Source of the DNA: Primulina eburnea
Taxonomy: Eukaryota; Streptophyta; Magnoliopsida; Lamiales; Gesneriaceae
NCBI RefSeq assembly: GCF_022965805.1
Contig: NW_027331259.1
Span: 62,001 to 126,000, forward strand
Reading direction: 5' to 3'
Length of the DNA stretch: 64,000 bases
Both the position numbers and the translations under genes were made by a program. This document shows, one piece after another, positions 20,351 through 32,610 of this stretch (the first letter of the stretch is position 1; every line of letters starts with the position of its first letter). The notes beneath the pieces are model-generated. The model did not search any database. It saw nothing but the letters and a program-made list of their open reading frames with translations, and had not been told where the DNA came from.

Positions 20351-23300
20351 ATGTCTGGTTTTGACGACGATGCTAGTAGTCATGGCAGCGTTGGACGCTG
20401 GGGAGACCGCGACGATCGGGAACGTCGTCGAGAGCATCGAGAACGTCGTCAACACCGTCGTGATGAGCCTCGGAGTTTTAGTATGCATCGGTTCTTGCAG
20501 ATGGGGCCGAAACCTCTTTCAGGCGGTGAGACCCCGGATGTTGCGGAGAACTGGCTTGAGAGGATGGAGAGCTGCTTCAAGACTTTTCAGTGCTCGGCGG
20601 AGCAGCAGATTGATACCCTTGATTTCTTGCTGGAGGGTGGTGCGCGCAAGTGGTGGAGGTCTACCTCTGCACCGATAGTTCAGCGACAGGGTCGAGTTCT
20701 TTGGGCCGATTTCCGAGCCGCTTTCATGTTGCTTTACTTTCCGCCAGCTCTTCTGCAGACCAAGGCGATTGAGTTGATCAATCTGAAGCAGGGAAGTTTG
20801 TCTGTTGATGAGTATCAGCAGAAGTTCTTTGAGTTGATTCCATATGTTCCGCATGTCAGTGACAATGCTAGTGCCAAGTATAACCATTTTCTTCAGGGCC
20901 TCAATCAGGAGATTTATGATCGGGTTGTTGTCTGCGATGATCCGACATCGTATGAGGGCCTTGTAAATCGTTGTCGCCAGGCTGAGGGCAGTTTGTTGAG
21001 AGGTCGAGCCATGCAGTCTGCTCGTCCTACTAGTTCTTTGGGTCCCCGCGCCCAAGCATTTAAGAAGGCTGGATCTACTTCTTCTTCCTCTGGATCTGGA
21101 GGAGTTCACCATTTTGGGAAGAAGAGGGGCCCGTGTCAGCACTGCGGGAAGGATCACCCGACGGAGCGTTGTCGCAGGGTTGCGGGTGCTTGTTACAAGT
21201 GCGGTAAGATGGGCCACATGAAGAGAGATTATCCACAGACGGGCGGAGGATCAGGATCTGGTTCTCAGGCTTCAGTTCATCAGAGGCCACAGCAGGGACA
21301 GTCTACTCAGGGTTCTAACCTCCGACCGCGTACTCAAGGGCAGGTCTTTGCTCTTAACCAGGATCAGGCGGCTGAGGAGAACGAGAGATTTATCGCAGGT
21401 GTGTTTTTATTATGTGGATCACCTGCTTACGTTCTCATTGATACTGGTGCATCGCATTCATTCATATCGGCGAGATTTGCTAAGCGTCATGCGTTACCTT
21501 TCACTTCTTTGGACGTTGTGGTATCTGTTTCCACACCGATGGGTCATTCGGTGCTAGCTAAACGTCTAGTTTTGGGTTGTCCTCTAGAGTTTGAGGGTAA
21601 TGTTTTAACTGCTAATTTGATGATTCTTGCGATGGAGGATTTTGATTGCATTCTGGGAATAGATGTGCTGACTGTGTTTAGAGCTACTGTGGACTGTTAT
21701 CAGAAGTTTGTGCAGTTTCGTCCAGTTGAGGGCGACAGTTGGTTTTTCTATGGAGAGGGAGCGCGACCCCCGATGCCTGTGGTTTCTGCTCTGAAAGCCT
21801 GTCGTGCTTTAGAGTCGGGCGGGGAAGGCTACCTTATCTATGCTATTGATTCGTCCGCAGTTAGTGTCGGTATCAGTGACATTCCAGTGGTTTGCGATTT
21901 TCCGGATGTTTTTCCCGAGGAGATTCCTGGTTTTCCTCCCGTTCGGGAAGTGGATTTCGGCATTGATTTAGTGCCAGGCACGGCACCAGTCTCTAGGGCT
22001 CCTTATCGTTTAGCTCCATCGGAGATGCAAGAATTGAAACAGCAGTTGCAGGATCTTCTTGACAAGGGGTATATTCGACCCAGTGTGTCCCCGTGGGGAG
22101 CACCAGTTCTTTTTGTCAAAAAGAAGGATGGTTCTATGCGGCTCTGCATAGATTATCGGCAGTTGAATCGTGCGACGATAAAGAATAAGTATCCGTTGCC
22201 ACGGATTGATGATTTATTTGATCAACTGCAAGGTACCTCTGTGTATTCCAAGATTGATTTAAGGTCTGGTTATCATCAGCTTCGAGTTCATCAGGGAGAT
22301 ATATCGAAGACTGCATTCAGGACCCGGTATGGGCATTATGAGTTTCTGGTTATGCCTTTTGGGGTGACGAATGCACCAGCAGTTTTTATGGATCTGATGA
22401 ATCGGGTATTTCGGGATTTCTTGGATAAGTTTGTTGTGGTGTTTATAGATGATATCTTAATCTATTCGCATGATCAGCAAGAACACGCACAACACTTGAG
22501 GATTATTTTACAGACACTTCGCGAGAATCAGCTTTATGCGAAGCTAAGTAAATGTGAGTTTTGGATTGACAGGGTTGTATTCCTTGGTCATGTCATTTCT
22601 AACGAGGGAGTTTCAGTTGACCCGAGCAAGGTGGAAGCGGTATTGAACTGGTCGCGTCCGACGACAGTAGCCGAGATCCGCAGTTTTCTGGGGTTGGCTG
22701 GGTATTATCGCCGTTTCATTGCCAACTTCTCTCAGATTGCTAAGCCACTCACTCAGCTCACTCGGAAAGATGTTTCATTTGAGTGGACATCAGAGTGCGA
22801 AGAGAGTTTCTGGGAACTTCGCAGACGTTTGACATCTGCGCCTGTTTTGGCTTTACCGTCTGGATCTGGTGGTTTCAGTGTTTACACCGATGCCTCTTTA
22901 CAGGGACTAGGGTGTGTTCTGATGCAGAATGAGCATGTGATTGCTTATGCGTCGAGACAGTTAAAGCCTCATGAGGAAAACTATCCTGTTCATGATCTGG
23001 AATTAGCAGCGATCGTTTTTGCTTTGAAAATCTGGCGCCATTATCTGTATGGTGAGCGATTTGAGATCTTCACTGATCATAAGAGTTTGAAGTATCTGTT
23101 CACTCAGGCTGAGTTGAACATGCGTCAGCGTCGTTGGATGGATCTACTCAAGGATTACGATTTTGAGATCAAGTATCATCCAGGATCTGCGAATCTCACG
23201 GCCGATGCTCTTAGTCGCAAGGTGAGGTTATCTGCTCTTCAGACTTGTGCTGTATCTGGGATTATTCAGGATTTCTGTTCGATGGGATTCAATTGTAAGC

Positions 23301-24778
23301 ATCGGAAGGGAACAGAGAGTATCCGTATAGCTACTATTTTGTCCGAGCCAGTTTTGTATTCTCGGATTAGAGATGCTCAGATGTCTGATTCTAAGGTTCA
23401 GAAATTAGCTCGGTTGGCTGATGGAGATAATACTTCTGGATTCCACTATCAGTCCGAGGGTCTTTTGTGCTTATCTGGTCGTGTTGTTGTACCGGAAGAT
23501 GACACTTTGAGGGAGGAGATTTTGTCCCAGGCTCATCGTAGCAAGTTGAGTGTTCATCCAGGGAGCAACAAGATGTATAAGGATTTGAGGACTCGATTTT
23601 GGTGGAAAGGTATGAAACGTAATGTTTATCAGTATGTCTCCAAGTGCCTAGTCTGTCAGCAGGTGAAGGCTGAGTATCGACGACCTGGAGGTTTGTTGCA
23701 GAATCTTCCTATTCCGGAGTGGAAGTGGGAGCATATCACGATGGACTTCGTGACTCACTTGCCTATGTCTGTGGGGAATAGAGATGCTATCTGGGTGGTA
23801 GTGGATCGGCTTACTATGTCTGCCCATTTTCTTCCGTATAACAGAGATTTCACTTTCGATCGGATGGCACGGTTGTACATTCAGGAGATTGTACGGTTTC
23901 ATGGTGTGCCCGTGAGTATCGTTAGTGACAGAGATCCTCGATTTACATCTAGATTTTGGGGCAGCTTTCAGCAAGCTTTGGGCACTACCTTGAGTTTGAG
24001 TACTGCATATCACCCAGAGACTGACGGTCAGTCAGAGAGGACTATTCGTACTCTTGAGGATATGTTGAGATCTTGTGTGATGGATTTCGGGCCAGCTTGG
24101 CAGGATCATCTGCCACTGATAGAGTTTGCATACAACAACAGTTTTCATAGGAGTATTGGTATGTCTCCGTTTGAAGCATTGTATGGTCGACGTTGTCGTA
24201 CTCCCCTGTTCTGGGAAGAAGTCGGAGAACGACAGGTCGAGGGTCCAGAATTGATTCAGCAGGCCATGGACAAAGTTCTTGTGATCAAACAGCGGATTAA
24301 GACTGCTCAAGATCGACAAGCAAGTTATGCGAACTCCAAGCGCAGACCTCTTCATTTTGATGCAGGCGAGAAAGTGTTTCTCAAGGTATCACCTTTTCGG
24401 AGGATTCTGAGATTTGGACTCAAGGGTAAGCTATCTCCGAGATTCATTGGTCCTTTTGAGATCTTAGAATGTGTGGGAGATTTGGCCTACAGATTAGCTT
24501 TGCCACCGTATCTGTCTAGTGTTCACAATGTGTTTCATGTGTCCTTGCTGAGACGATACGTAGCGGATGAGTCTCATGTTTTGCATCCAACAGAAGTTCA
24601 GCTGAATCCGGATTTGTCTTTTGTGGAAAGACCGGTTTCGATCTTAGACCGGAAGGATAAGGTACTGCGGAATAAGACTATTCCTCTTGTCTTAGTGCAG
24701 TGGCAGCGCCGAGGTACTGAAGAAGCTACTTGGGAACTAGAGAGTCGCATGCGGTCAGAGCATCCAGAGATGTTCTAG
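20351..24778 (+). CDS. Gag-pol polyprotein of element D (1475 aa)
   Basis: A single open frame encoding everything needed for retrotransposition. Capsid (gag) domain lies about residues 65-200. Zinc knuckle 1 is C262, C265, H269, C274. Knuckle 2 is C281, C284, H289, but its last Cys is Tyr294 (TAT). The aspartic protease has D364-T-G-A. Reverse transcriptase is about 560-760 with F698-I-D-D701. RNase H starts at about 843 with the YTDAS motif (D847). The integrase finger is H1062, H1069, C1099, C1102; its catalytic triad is D1132, D1193, E1229 with the D-35-E spacing. The tail (about 1425-1475, [19 protein letters not shown]) is chromodomain-like, as in Tekay/Del chromoviruses. The start is the first ATG, 70 nt after the primer-binding site. 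No stop or frameshift is visible. There is no separate pol frame and no env. Confidence 0.95.
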   Translation: MSGFDDDASSHGSVGRWGDRDDRERRREHRERRQHRRDEPRSFSMHRFLQMGPKPLSGGETPDVAENWLERMESCFKTFQCSAEQQIDTLDFLLEGGARKWWRSTSAPIVQRQGRVLWADFRAAFMLLYFPPALLQTKAIELINLKQGSLSVDEYQQKFFELIPYVPHVSDNASAKYNHFLQGLNQEIYDRVVVCDDPTSYEGLVNRCRQAEGSLLRGRAMQSARPTSSLGPRAQAFKKAGSTSSSSGSGGVHHFGKKRGPCQHCGKDHPTERCRRVAGACYKCGKMGHMKRDYPQTGGGSGSGSQASVHQRPQQGQSTQGSNLRPRTQGQVFALNQDQAAEENERFIAGVFLLCGSPAYVLIDTGASHSFISARFAKRHALPFTSLDVVVSVSTPMGHSVLAKRLVLGCPLEFEGNVLTANLMILAMEDFDCILGIDVLTVFRATVDCYQKFVQFRPVEGDSWFFYGEGARPPMPVVSALKACRALESGGEGYLIYAIDSSAVSVGISDIPVVCDFPDVFPEEIPGFPPVREVDFGIDLVPGTAPVSRAPYRLAPSEMQELKQQLQDLLDKGYIRPSVSPWGAPVLFVKKKDGSMRLCIDYRQLNRATIKNKYPLPRIDDLFDQLQGTSVYSKIDLRSGYHQLRVHQGDISKTAFRTRYGHYEFLVMPFGVTNAPAVFMDLMNRVFRDFLDKFVVVFIDDILIYSHDQQEHAQHLRIILQTLRENQLYAKLSKCEFWIDRVVFLGHVISNEGVSVDPSKVEAVLNWSRPTTVAEIRSFLGLAGYYRRFIANFSQIAKPLTQLTRKDVSFEWTSECEESFWELRRRLTSAPVLALPSGSGGFSVYTDASLQGLGCVLMQNEHVIAYASRQLKPHEENYPVHDLELAAIVFALKIWRHYLYGERFEIFTDHKSLKYLFTQAELNMRQRRWMDLLKDYDFEIKYHPGSANLTADALSRKVRLSALQTCAVSGIIQDFCSMGFNCKHRKGTESIRIATILSEPVLYSRIRDAQMSDSKVQKLARLADGDNTSGFHYQSEGLLCLSGRVVVPEDDTLREEILSQAHRSKLSVHPGSNKMYKDLRTRFWWKGMKRNVYQYVSKCLVCQQVKAEYRRPGGLLQNLPIPEWKWEHITMDFVTHLPMSVGNRDAIWVVVDRLTMSAHFLPYNRDFTFDRMARLYIQEIVRFHGVPVSIVSDRDPRFTSRFWGSFQQALGTTLSLSTAYHPETDGQSERTIRTLEDMLRSCVMDFGPAWQDHLPLIEFAYNNSFHRSIGMSPFEALYGRRCRTPLFWEEVGERQVEGPELIQQAMDKVLVIKQRIKTAQDRQASYANSKRRPLHFDAGEKVFLKVSPFRRILRFGLKGKLSPRFIGPFEILECVGDLAYRLALPPYLSSVHNVFHVSLLRRYVADESHVLHPTEVQLNPDLSFVERPVSILDRKDKVLRNKTIPLVLVQWQRRGTEEATWELESRMRSEHPEMF

Positions 24779-24905
24779 TTGTAGTATTTTCAGTTATGAT
24801 TGTAATTTCAGTTGTGCTTTCAGTTGTAATTCATTCTTAAGTTGAATGTATTGTTGTTCAGAATTGTCATTCTTCAGACTCGATTTCGCGGACGAAATCC
24901 TTTTT

Positions 24906-24917
24906 AGAGGGGGAGAA
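24906..24917 (+). other. Polypurine tract of element D
   Basis: AGAGGGGGAGAA directly before the 3' LTR. It follows the GCGGACGAAAT stretch common near the end of chromoviruses. Confidence 0.85.
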
Positions 24918-26256
24918 TGTAGTATCCCGATGCCTAATTTGAGTTAATTATTGGATTAATTGTATTTCGGTGGGATCGGAAGGACCGAACCGGGTTCGGA
25001 TCGTCCGAAGTTGGTTCGGATCGTCCGAAGTGGGTTCGGATCGTCCGTTCTGTTCGGAGTCAGACGAGTCATGTCATGTCAGAGTTCGGATCGTCCGATC
25101 AGGGTTCGGATCGTCCGAAGACAGGTGGCTGGACACGTGGAAGACATGCAATGTTCGGATCGTCCGAAGTGGATCGGATCGTCCGAAGTGTACCGGATCG
25201 GAGCGTCCGAAGTGGATCGGATCGTCCGATCGTTGTCTATAAATAGAAGCGCGAGGCTTCACTTTTCACTCGCCAATTCCGAGAGTTCCAGAGCGTTTTA
25301 GTCGTTTCTGATGGGTTTCTAGTCTTTTCCCGAGGTTCGGGCACTAGCGGGGAGCTACTGGTTTTGTAGCGGAGCTGTGCTCTAGTTGGGGGCTAGCGGC
25401 ATCAGTGGGCTGACTACGGACGCAGGTATAGTTCTGGGTTCCCTTTGAGATTTGGGAGTATCTATTAGTCTAGTTAAGGCTTTTAGATGTGGTTTAGTGA
25501 TATGGTATCACTTGGATTGTAGGCTTGATTCTAGGGCTGATTGCTAGGATCTACTGGTTTGAGGTATGAAAGTACTATCCGAGATAGCAGGATTGAGTAT
25601 GCTTTACTATGTGTTGCATGTTTATATGTTGCATTATTATCTGTCATATGATGCATGGTTTATTATGCGGCATTTGCATAATCATGTTGAGCCTGATTAT
25701 CTTTGAGATAGCCTGTTGAGAGGGTGCTCAGCCCTCATTTGTTGTGGATGGTTGGACCCCGTTGGCCGACGGTGGTCAGGTCACCGGTATATCCACAGGT
25801 TTATTTTGGTATGGGAGCCACCTCCTGGTGCGACGGCGCAGAGTGCTACATACCTTGACGTCATTTGTCTGAGCAGTATTTCGTTATACCCAGATCCTGG
25901 TATCCAGTACATTTTGCATACATGCATGTCATAGTCTTGTATACTCATGCTTTCGGTACTGAGCGTTTTATGCTCACGTCCTCGGTTTATCTCTGTTTTG
26001 GACACCCTATTCGATGGGGCAGGTCTCAGGTTAGACGGTCCAGGAGGGAGTGGACAGGGAGCTGGCAGAGGTTGACCTTTAGTTGTTGGTATTTGTTCTT
26101 GGTATTTAGTTCGATCTGGTTGTTTAAGTATTTTGTACTTACAGATTCGATTGGGTTGTATTACTGTTTTTCCGCTGTTTACCTGATTCAGTTTTAAATG
26201 TTAATTTTGCATGCTTAAGTTCTGATTAGTAGGTGATTCTGGAACGGGTCACTACA
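24918..26256 (+). repeat. 3' LTR of element D
   Basis: 1339 bp, the same length as the 5' LTR. The few differences seen include c/t near 19080 versus 25080, a/g near 19196 versus 25188 and c/g near 19740 versus 25731. Confidence 0.95.
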
Positions 26257-26261
26257 CTGAT

Positions 26262-29200
26262 ACATCTTCGTACTGCCTGGATGAATAGATTATGGCGCGG
26301 TATGAGCCTTTGTCAGAATGTCTCGTCGAATATCATCGCCAACAGGAACACAAATACGGCCTCTGAAAGTCACCAAACCATCACCATTCGAACCAAACTC
26401 TGAGTTACCCCTCTCTTCAGCTCTAGCTCTCAACTCTGACAACTGCAAATCAGTCGCCTGCTCTCTACGGATCCTGTCTGTCAAAGTAGTCCGAATGACC
26501 AACGCTGAAAGGCGAGCAATGGTTCCCGGAACTACCAAAGAAATATCCTCTCGATGCAAGTCCATCAACAACGGCCTCTGAATCAAAGAACTCAAATAAG
26601 CACTCGATTTGCGACTCAACGCATCTGCCACAACGTTTGCCTTCCCTGGGTGTTAACTGATAGTCACATCATAATCTTTGACAAGCTCTAACCACCTCCT
26701 CTGTCGCATATTGAGCTCTTTCTGAGAGAACAGATACTTCAAACTCTTGTGGTCTGTGAAGATCTCACACTTTTCGCCATACAAGTAATGTCTCCAAATC
26801 TTCAGGGCGAAAACCACAGCTGCTAGCTCCAAATCGTGCGTCGGATAATTCCTCTCGTAATCCTTCAACTGGCGAGAAGCATAGGCAATGACCTTACCTC
26901 GCTGCATCAGCACTGCACCAAGGCCTCTCTTCGACGCATCGGTAAAGACAACAAAATCCTCAGAACCACTGGGCAATGAAAGAACAGGAGCTGTCGTCAA
27001 TCTATCCTTCAGCTCTTGGAATGCACTCTGGCAATCGATGGACCACTCGAACTTCGCAGTCTTCCTCGTCAGATTGGACAATGGCAGGGCAATCTTGGAA
27101 AAATCTGAAATGAAACGACGATAATAACCCGCCAAACCAAGGAAACTGCGTACCTCTGAAACAGTAGTAGGAATAGGCCAATTCTGAATCGCCTCTATCT
27201 TCAATGGATCAACAGCAATGCCATCCCTCGAAACAACATGGCCTAGGAAAGAAATCTGATCCAGCCAAAACTCACACTTCTTCAGCTTGGCAAACAACCT
27301 CTTCTCTCGCAACAACTGAAGAACCACTCTGAGATGCTCTGCATGAAGCTCTCTGGTCTTGGAATAGATCAAGATATCGTCGATAAAGACAATGACGAAG
27401 CTATCCAGATAAGGCTTGAACACACGGTTCATCAGATCCATAAAGACTGAAGGGGCATTGGTCAGACCAAAAGACATAACCATAAACTCATAGTGACCGT
27501 ACCTGGTCCGGAACGCTGTCTTAGGGATATCGGACTCCCTAACCTTCAACTGATAGTAGCCAGACCGAAGATCAATCTTCGAAAAGACAGTGGCACCATG
27601 GAGCTGGTCAAATAGGTCGTCAATCCGTGGCAACGGATACTTGTTCTTGACAGTCACTTTGTTAAGCTCCCTGTAGTCGATACACAGACGCAAAGAACCA
27701 TCCTTCTTCTTGACAAAAAGGACCGGAGCTCCCCAAGGCGAAGAACTCGGTCGAATGAAACCCTTGTCCACTAGATCCTGCAATTGCGCCTTCAACTCCT
27801 TCATCTCGGTAGGGGCCATCCTGTACGGAGCCTTAGAAATAGGAACCGTACCTGGAGCTAAATCGATCGAAAACTCAACATCCCTATCCGGCGGCAAACC
27901 CGGAACATCATCCTCAAACACATCAGCAAACTCCCTCACAACATCGATATCATCAATATTCAATTTAATCAATCTATCCACATCCACAATAGAAGCCATA
28001 AACACATCACAACCTCTACACATCAACTTCTCAGCCTCAAGACAAGAAATAAAAGGAAGGACCAGCGAAGTACCTGAGCTGGCGAGAACTCCTCCCTGGC
28101 CATCATCTGCAAAAGTCACCTTCTTAGCAACACAATCGATAACTGCACGGTAAGTCGAAAGCCAATCCATGCCAAGAATAACATCAAAGGCAACCATAGG
28201 GATAACAATCAAATCAGCGAAGACAACTCGCTCCTCAATACGAACAGGGCACGCAAACACAATCGATGTCGGGCACAACACGTCCCCCGAAGGCAAAACA
28301 ACACTAAGCTGGAGGGGAAGAACAGAAGGAACTATACCCAAAGATCTCAAAAACAATTCAGACATAAAAGAATGAGTAGCACCAGTATCTATCAAAGTCG
28401 TAGCTACTCTGCCTGAAATCAAAATAGTACTAGAGATCAATGAAGAATCATGATTAATACCTTCCTTGGTCATCGCAAAGATACGACCCTGCACCTTCCC
28501 TTGGCTAGCTCCTCGTGGACAATCTCTGGCAACGTGGCCTGCCGTGCCACAACGATAGCAAGAATGAGTGCCAAATCTGCACTCTCCTCGATGATGCTTG
28601 CCACACTTAGGACACAGTGGCTTCTCGGGATCAACTGGAACTGACGGTGGTCTAGGACTTGACTCCATCTTGCCCTTGCCCTTGAAACGATCCCTGCCCC
28701 TCTGATTCGAACCCTGGCCTCTCTGAAAAACAGCTTGGTGCCTCTCCTGCCTCTCTCTAGTGATGTCCTTCTCATCTTGCTCGGCCAACAAAGCTTTGGA
28801 CACGATCTCCTTGAAAGTCACGGCCTTGGACATGTTGATGTCACGACGAATCTCAGCTCTAAGGCCTCGAATGAAATGAGCGCCTTTGTCTTTGTCATTG
28901 GAAGCAATGTAAGGAGCAAACAAGCAACCCTCCTCAAACTTCAGAATATACTCACCAACATCCAAGCTCCCCTGTCGAAGCTCCAAGAACTTCGTAACCT
29001 TCCTCGCTCGAAGTGTGTCGGGAAAATACTTGTCATAGAACAAGTCTGTGAACTCTGACCACTTCAATGTCGCAACGTCAACTCCAACTTTCGTCGCATT
29101 CCACCAAACGCGGGCAGCCTTAACCAACATGAAAACGGCACAGTTGATCCTGTCTTTGTCCTCGTACTGGAGGTGATCGAAGATCGCCTCTAAAGCCTTG

Positions 29201-29472
29201 ACCCACTCGACAGCAACTAAAGGATCGGTGCTACCTGCGAATTCCGGTGGATCCATTCTCTTGAAAGCAGAAAAGACGGCATCAGTGCCAACAGCCTGAG
29301 CAACTGGAACTCTACCTTGGCCTCTACCCTGTCATGTTCCTTGCAATCGAAGCAGCTGCTGAATCTGCTCACTATGGACCTTGGCCTGCTCCTTAAGCAA
29401 CTTGCCGAACTCATCGACAACTCTAGAGGAAGAACTATCCTCACCCTCTACTGCTTTCCTCTTAGGTGGCAT
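26262..29472 (-). pseudogene. Element B gag, protease, reverse transcriptase, RNase H, integrase start
   Basis: The true start is ATG at 29472 (MPPKRKAVEG). Codon 47 is TGA (29334-29332). The frame then stays open from 29256 for 867 codons. Counted from 29256: capsid domain about 10-160, zinc knuckle C233-C236-H241-C246, protease D290-T-G, reverse transcriptase with FIDDIL, RNase H with FTDAS and DHKS. A TAA at 26655-26653 replaces the expected Tyr before HPGKANVVADALSRK. The frame reopens and another TAA follows AHTAP near 26300, again where Tyr is expected. It then reaches SIHPGSTKMYQ, where D is inserted. The remainder lies at 17162-18925. Apart from these stops the domains look intact, so inactivation is recent. 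Confidence 0.9.
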
Positions 29473-29592
29473 AGTCTACAATTGCTCACAAGACACCAAT
29501 CAATAGATAACAATGAATAAATAGATGCAAAGAAAACATACCCGGACAGTTGAAAGTAGACGAAGTCATATGCATTGGTCCGAAGAACCGGT

Positions 29593-29604
29593 GCTCTGAT
29601 ACCA
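29593..29604 (-). other. Primer-binding site of element B
   Basis: Minus strand TGGTATCAGAGC, five bases after the 5' LTR end. Confidence 0.92.
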
Positions 29605-30244
29605 CTAAATGTGACACCTCTGACCCATAACATTAAAAATACACAGCGGAAATAAAATTTTCTTTAAAATATGGAAGGAGTTTAAAAATACATTTCATAA
29701 AATATTTACAAAATAAATACATGATCATTCAAATGAAATACAAAATACAAAACAATCATTCTTATGATCATGTCCCAAAATATTTGCAAAATAATCTTCC
29801 TTCCAACGGTGTATGCATATGACCCCCATCCACGATCACTGTCCTGGTCCGTCGCTCTTAGCTGCATCACATGAAAATAACTGAAATGAGTATAAATCTC
29901 AGCAAGTGGAACTCTACATAGCAATTATACATAGTATATGTGGGGACCCGGGCTCTAACTCAATTCTTTTGGGATTTAATTGGATCTTTGTTCGAAAATG
30001 TGGGTCAAAATTTTGCTTTTAACATTAATTTAAATGTATAACTAAAGCATATCATGTCTTGATATTAAATAAACAACATAATATACATACATGTCTGTTT
30101 GGTAAAATCATACGCTAGTGATCAAATCCCAACTACAACATAAGTAGTACAAGTCAAAAGGAAAACACTAGAAATCTGCAACGCCCATGATCTCCACGCT
30201 ATCGTCAATCTCTCATCTAGCTCGAGACCCAGATCCTGCCCCAC

Positions 30245-30292
30245 CTGTTGCCATGCATACATACAGACACGACAACAGCCGGATAACTCCGG
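30245..30292 (-). other. Conserved tandem LTR hairpins (H2, H3)
   Basis: On the minus strand H2 is CCGGAGTTATCCGG (30279-30292). H3 pairs CTGTTGTCGTG with CATGGCAACAG using G-U pairs (30245-30278). Confidence 0.62.
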
Positions 30293-30703
30293 TGAGAACA
30301 TATCCCAGTATAAAACATGGATGCATGCAATGTCATAATCATGTACAAAAGCATAGCATATATCAAGTAAAATGAATAAAATCTAAACATGTAGAAGAAT
30401 ACAAATCTGTATTCACATTTAAATCTTGACTCGACTCTTTTCTAATCTAGGGATCCCGTATGAATAAGACGATCTGTCACCTACCCAACCACTCGGGGCA
30501 ACGGTACGTCTTATTCCTAGACTTCGGTCAACTCTGTATCGAGGGTCTGCACATATAGCAAATCTGCTCCTATGCGTCGATACACCGAAACGTCTAGTTT
30601 TGGCAAGTCTGCCAATATCTCCTATCTCAGGACTCGAATATAAATCAATAAACAAGGAATTACATAATCAAATGTAATAACAATCTAGTATATGATTTAG
30701 GGA

Positions 30704-30729
30704 AACTCGTATCAAGTCTGAATCGAGTT
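30704..30729 (-). other. Conserved 26-nt LTR hairpin (H1)
   Basis: AACTCG pairs with CGAGTT; the total span is again 26 nt. Confidence 0.55.
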
Positions 30730-31039
30730 GTGCAATCCCGTGACCACATGAATTATACCTTTCTTGTCGCACAATCTGTGTCGAACTGAAATCTCGAATA
30801 CCAAGTAGTCAATACAAATATCCTCTTGTAGCCTTCAAAGAGAGGAACACAAATCCTAACTCGGAATATAAATCGGATGCATAAATCTTGCCAAACCAAG
30901 GTTCTAATCCACCATGAAGCTTGAGGATTCTTTGGAGAAGGAGCTCGGTTCTTATTCTGAATGCCAAAGAAAATAAAGACACCTATTACATATTGCATGC
31001 AAAGGGACGAGTGTTCATGTTGTTCAAATGACACGCACT

Positions 31040-31250
31040 ACCGCGGGTGCGGTAGTTTAAGAGCGCGGGTGCGCTAAGCTCTCGGCAGCAATCATATTTT
31101 CTGAATCTCGATCACCGCGGGTGCGGCGCTTGCATCACCGCGGGTGCGGTCTCACCACCGCGGGTGCGGTGTTGCTTCGCATATTTCCCTCAACTTTCTG
31201 TCACCTACACCGCGGGTGCGGTAGTCCTAGCACTGTAGGGGCGGTGTGGC
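31040..31250 (-). repeat. CCGCGGGTGCG motif cluster in LTR C
   Basis: About six copies, the first near 31040. In LTR direction the motif reads ACCGCACCCGCGGT. Confidence 0.72.
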
Positions 31251-32610
31251 TTCGGCCATGCTTGCTCAAACTTTCATTTTTCCTGTCATGCATTCTCCTC
31301 TTCAAGTCAACATCAATGACAACGGATAATTCTCGAGCCTTACAGTATACTCTGTAAAACATGACTTGAAATCATAAATACCATCAACTTTGAAACATGA
31401 ATACTGTAGCAATAACATAGCAATAGATAGCAATACGATGGTATTTCTCTTTTCTCTGGTTGGATTGATATCAATAGTATCTCTGACTGTGGTTGCAAAT
31501 ATCCCATCGATATAAATCGATAACTGTGAGGGATAAAAGCCTATGGTTGTTGATCAACTAATTGCATGCAATTCTCTGACTATGTATTTATCAATCCAAT
31601 AGAAACATTTAAACTCTCTCTGGCTTTAACAATCACTTTGAAACTCTATCTTTTCTCTTGTATTCCCTTTTGAACAATAATGAGACATAAAAGCCTCCAA
31701 TATGCATAGCAATGGAATTAATACATAACAATGAATCAATTGAAGGGAATAACACATTAAAACCTTTGAAACACAATACATATAACATCATGTGAGCACA
31801 AGGGATGAAATTCCACTTACAAACCAATAGAACACCTCCAAACTATACTCTTGGTACACCACCTACAACAATAATCCATAAATAATACCAAAATCAACTC
31901 TATATCCAAAAATACAAGTCAAATAATCCATTAAACCAACCAATACATCAACCTATAGCATCTCATTACCAAAAACCATGATAGAACTCAACCAAAAACT
32001 TACCTAAGCTTCTTAGCACCAAGGAGAGCCTCGATCTCAAGTCGAAAATCGAACTAGATCCACGAATCGAAGATAGGAAGCAAAAGAAAATGGAGAAAAC
32101 CCTTGGAAAATAGAGAGGAAATCGGAAATGAAGGTAGAAGATAAGGTAAGGTATGGCCAACAACTCCCAAAAAGTCACTTAAAATCTCGCCCATACCTTA
32201 ACCGCGGGTGCGCTAAGCTCACGGCAATCCAAATAATTCTTGAACCATTAACACCGCGGGTGCGGTGCTGCAAGTACCGCGGGTGCGGTGCACATCGCGG
32301 GTGCGGTCCTTGCACTACCGCGGGTGCGGTGATGCTACGGCCTTCCAAAACCAAAATCATGAACAGTACACCGCGGGGGCACTCCTCTAAGAGCGCGGGT
32401 GCACTCTTGCTACGGCAATGCTCAAAAACAACACAACTAAAATCGATCCGAAACTCTGAAACGAACAACCAACAACATCTAACACCTCAATAACAATAAT
32501 AACCAATAATACTATAGCCCAAAACACAACTCTAAACATCTAATCACATAACCCAAATAACAAGTAAAGCTTAAACCGTACCGTACACCGGGCTCGGCTA
32601 TTACAGTTGA

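Larger units (their letters stand above)
18926..26256 (+). mobile_element. Element D: full-length young Ty3/gypsy chromovirus
   Basis: 7331 bp flanked by ctgat (18921-18925, 26257-26261). It has two 1339-bp LTRs that differ at about five positions by eye, a primer-binding site, one unbroken gag-pol ORF and a polypurine tract. It interrupts element B between MYQ and DLRR of the integrase finger. It is structurally complete and the youngest large insertion here, so potentially autonomous. Confidence 0.95.
29939..31344 (-). mobile_element. Solo LTR C (minus strand)
   Basis: 1406 bp. On the minus strand it begins TGTAAGGCTCGAG and ends GGGTCCCCACA, like solo LTR F but shorter. gtata duplications flank it. 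It contains H1, GGGATCCC (30450-30457), H2/H3 and the ACCGCACCCGCGGT cluster. Confidence 0.92.
15514..32605 (-). mobile_element. Element B: Ty3/gypsy chromovirus on minus strand, carrying three insertions
   Basis: Bounded by gttga (15509-15513, 32606-32610). LTRs start TGTAATAGCC and end GGTGTCACA on the minus strand. Gag, protease, reverse transcriptase, RNase H, integrase and a chromodomain-like tail are recognisable in order. It is disabled by three nonsense changes and one frameshift. It is interrupted by D in pol, the fold-back element near the integrase end and solo LTR C in its 5' LTR. Without these it is about 7.8 kb. Pol style suggests the Tekay/Del group. Confidence 0.92.
29610..32605 (-). 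repeat. 5' LTR of element B, split by solo LTR C
   Basis: The two pieces 29610-29938 and 31350-32605 (about 1585 bp) match 15514-17121. Target duplication gtata (29934-29938, 31345-31349) surrounds LTR C. Confidence 0.92.

Noticed and set aside
20519..21217. Minus-strand ORF of 232 codons opposite element D gag
   Set aside because: Shadow of the gag-pol frame; no domain and no conservation expected.
20351..24778. Endogenous pararetrovirus or retrovirus
   Set aside because: Domain order protease-RT-RNase H-integrase with LTRs and no movement protein or envelope gene fits a Ty3/gypsy retrotransposon.
26653..29256. Element B as an active element
   Set aside because: Three nonsense codons, one frameshift and three insertions exclude an active product from this copy.
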